Positions 63,038 through 64,000 of a DNA stretch of 64,000 nt are shown one piece after another. The stretch comes from Pseudolactococcus plantarum. Lineage in GTDB: Bacteria > Bacillota > Bacilli > Lactobacillales > Streptococcaceae. How positions within the stretch are numbered: position 1 is the first letter of the stretch; every line of letters starts with the position of its first letter. The translations under genes were made by a program, and so were the position numbers. The notes beneath the pieces are model-generated. The model had not been told where the DNA came from. It saw nothing but the letters and a program-made list of their open reading frames with translations, and ran no database searches. Where the stretch lies: positions 2,849 to 66,848 of the forward strand of contig NZ_JXJX01000003.1 in the NCBI RefSeq assembly GCF_002441715.1, in the 5' to 3' direction.

Positions 63038-63083
63038 ATAAAAACACGTATGACTCCTTAGGGACTTATACGTGTTTTTATAT
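63038..63083 (+). terminator. Terminator after the orphan lipoprotein
   Basis: A perfect 14-bp stem ATAAAAACACGTAT / ATACGTGTTTTTAT, inner GACTCC/GGACTT part. Confidence 0.85.
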
Positions 63084-63194
63084 GAAAGATAAGCTACTCC
63101 TGATACGGCCTACTTAGCTATAATCGTGATGAATACACGCTTTTTTGCTGATGATCTGGCATAGATAATCCCTAAAATATGGTATAATGAAGAA

Positions 63195-64000
63195 ATGGAA
63201 AATAAAGAACATATCAAGCAAATAGCTGATTTAATAGCCGTCTCACCCAAGCAAATCTCTCAAGTTTTGGACTTGACTGCAGAAGGTAATACTATTCCTT
63301 TTATTGCACGTTACCGTAAAGAAGTGACGGGGGATTTGGATGAGGTTCAGATCAAGTCAATTGTTGACGAACATGATCGACGGGTTAAATTAGACGAGCG
63401 TAAAGCCACAGTACTTGAAAAAATTGAAACGCTTGGCAAATTGTCTGATGAGTTACGTCATAATATTTTACAAGCAGATAAACTATCTGAGGTGGAGGAG
63501 TATTATCTACCGTATAAAACAAAACGACGGACTAAGGCAACGATTGCTAAAGAGCGTGGACTTTTTGGTTTGGCAAAACTTATCATGCAAAATGGTGATG
63601 TGTCAGGCAATGTCGCATCATTTTTAACTGATGATGTCGAAAGTAATGATGCAGCGATATCTGGTGCTCTTGATATCTTGAGCGAGGCAATTGCTGAAGA
63701 TGTGAAGATGCGTGCCTGGGTATTAAATGAAATCAAACAACATTCTCGTATCGCAACCAGTGAGAAAGATGCTAGTTTAGATGAAAAAAATGTGTTTGAG
63801 ATGTATTACGAGTTTTCAGATAAGCTCACAGAAATCCCCAATTATCGTGTATTAGCAGTAAACCGCGGAGAAAAACTTGGGGTATTAACTGTAAAATTTG
63901 AACATAACTGGGATAAACTAGTAGCTATGTTTGAGAATCGTTACAATGCTAAACAGAATGCTTATTTAAAAACGGCGATTCACGATGCCCTTAAATCAAA
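63195..64000 (+). CDS. tex: Transcription accessory protein Tex, partial (cut by window edge)
   Basis: The first 268 residues of Tex are readable without interruption to the window end. NTIPFIARYRKEVTGDLDEV (~32-51) and EEYYLPYKTKRRTKATIAKE (~97-116) are the Tex_N hallmarks; the YqgF-like, HhH and S1 domains would follow outside. It binds RNA and affects transcription. ATG at 63195 is six bases after TATAAT (63183-63188, extended TGG) without a ribosome site, so a leaderless mRNA is predicted. Confidence 0.93.
   Translation, partial: MENKEHIKQIADLIAVSPKQISQVLDLTAEGNTIPFIARYRKEVTGDLDEVQIKSIVDEHDRRVKLDERKATVLEKIETLGKLSDELRHNILQADKLSEVEEYYLPYKTKRRTKATIAKERGLFGLAKLIMQNGDVSGNVASFLTDDVESNDAAISGALDILSEAIAEDVKMRAWVLNEIKQHSRIATSEKDASLDEKNVFEMYYEFSDKLTEIPNYRVLAVNRGEKLGVLTVKFEHNWDKLVAMFENRYNAKQNAYLKTAIHDALKS

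Overview
The window looks like chromosome of a low-GC member of the Streptococcaceae, most likely Lactococcus in the broad sense. The reasons are the gene orders miaA-hflX-…-rnz-SDR-recJ-apt-rpoE, ctsR-clpC, coaE-pmrA-rpmG, vicR-vicK-vicX and tmk-holB-ricT-yabA-rsmI, a lactococcal-type pyruvate formate-lyase, and DUF4044 and (probably) DUF1827 small proteins. No taxonomic search was possible, so this rests on gene order and protein recognition.

Bases 1 to about 19,260 are the right-hand part of an integrative and conjugative element (ICE) of the Tn916/ICEBs1/ICESt3 superfamily. Its left end lies outside the window. From left to right it carries a leftward repressor and ImmA-type protease pair with a divergent promoter and two palindromic operators; about 930 bases without a protein gene but rich in inverted repeats; a toxin-antitoxin pair; small unknown genes sharing a 24-base repeat; two HelP-like proteins; the coupling ATPase; an oriT candidate; a MobT relaxase; ArdA; a VirB8/VirB4/VirB6-type conjugation channel with small membrane proteins; a cell-wall hydrolase; and excisionase plus tyrosine integrase at the junction with miaA. 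No antibiotic-resistance or metabolic cargo is visible.

From 19,300 on the genes are core functions: tRNA modification and ribosome GTPase (miaA, hflX), a tRNA-Arg(CCG) gene, tRNA 3' processing (rnz), DNA repair (recJ), purine salvage (apt), RNA polymerase delta (rpoE), cell-wall synthesis (mltG, ftsW), stress control (ctsR-clpC, hpf), glycolysis and pyruvate metabolism (eno, fba, pfl, pyc), asparaginase, CoA synthesis (coaE), two MFS exporters, the WalRK/VicRK two-component system, a four-gene amino-acid ABC transporter, a replication cluster (tmk, holB, ricT, yabA, rsmI), an orphan solute-binding lipoprotein and the start of tex.

The observations most worth a second look are the structured, apparently untranslated left region of the ICE (repeats with a compensatory base change and G-U-containing stems), the three-copy 24-base motif that overlaps the stop codons of small ORFs, a leader upstream of the MFS gene at 50,276 whose mutually exclusive pairings suggest an undescribed attenuator or riboswitch, and five core genes whose -10 box lies 6-7 bases before the start codon, implying leaderless mRNAs.
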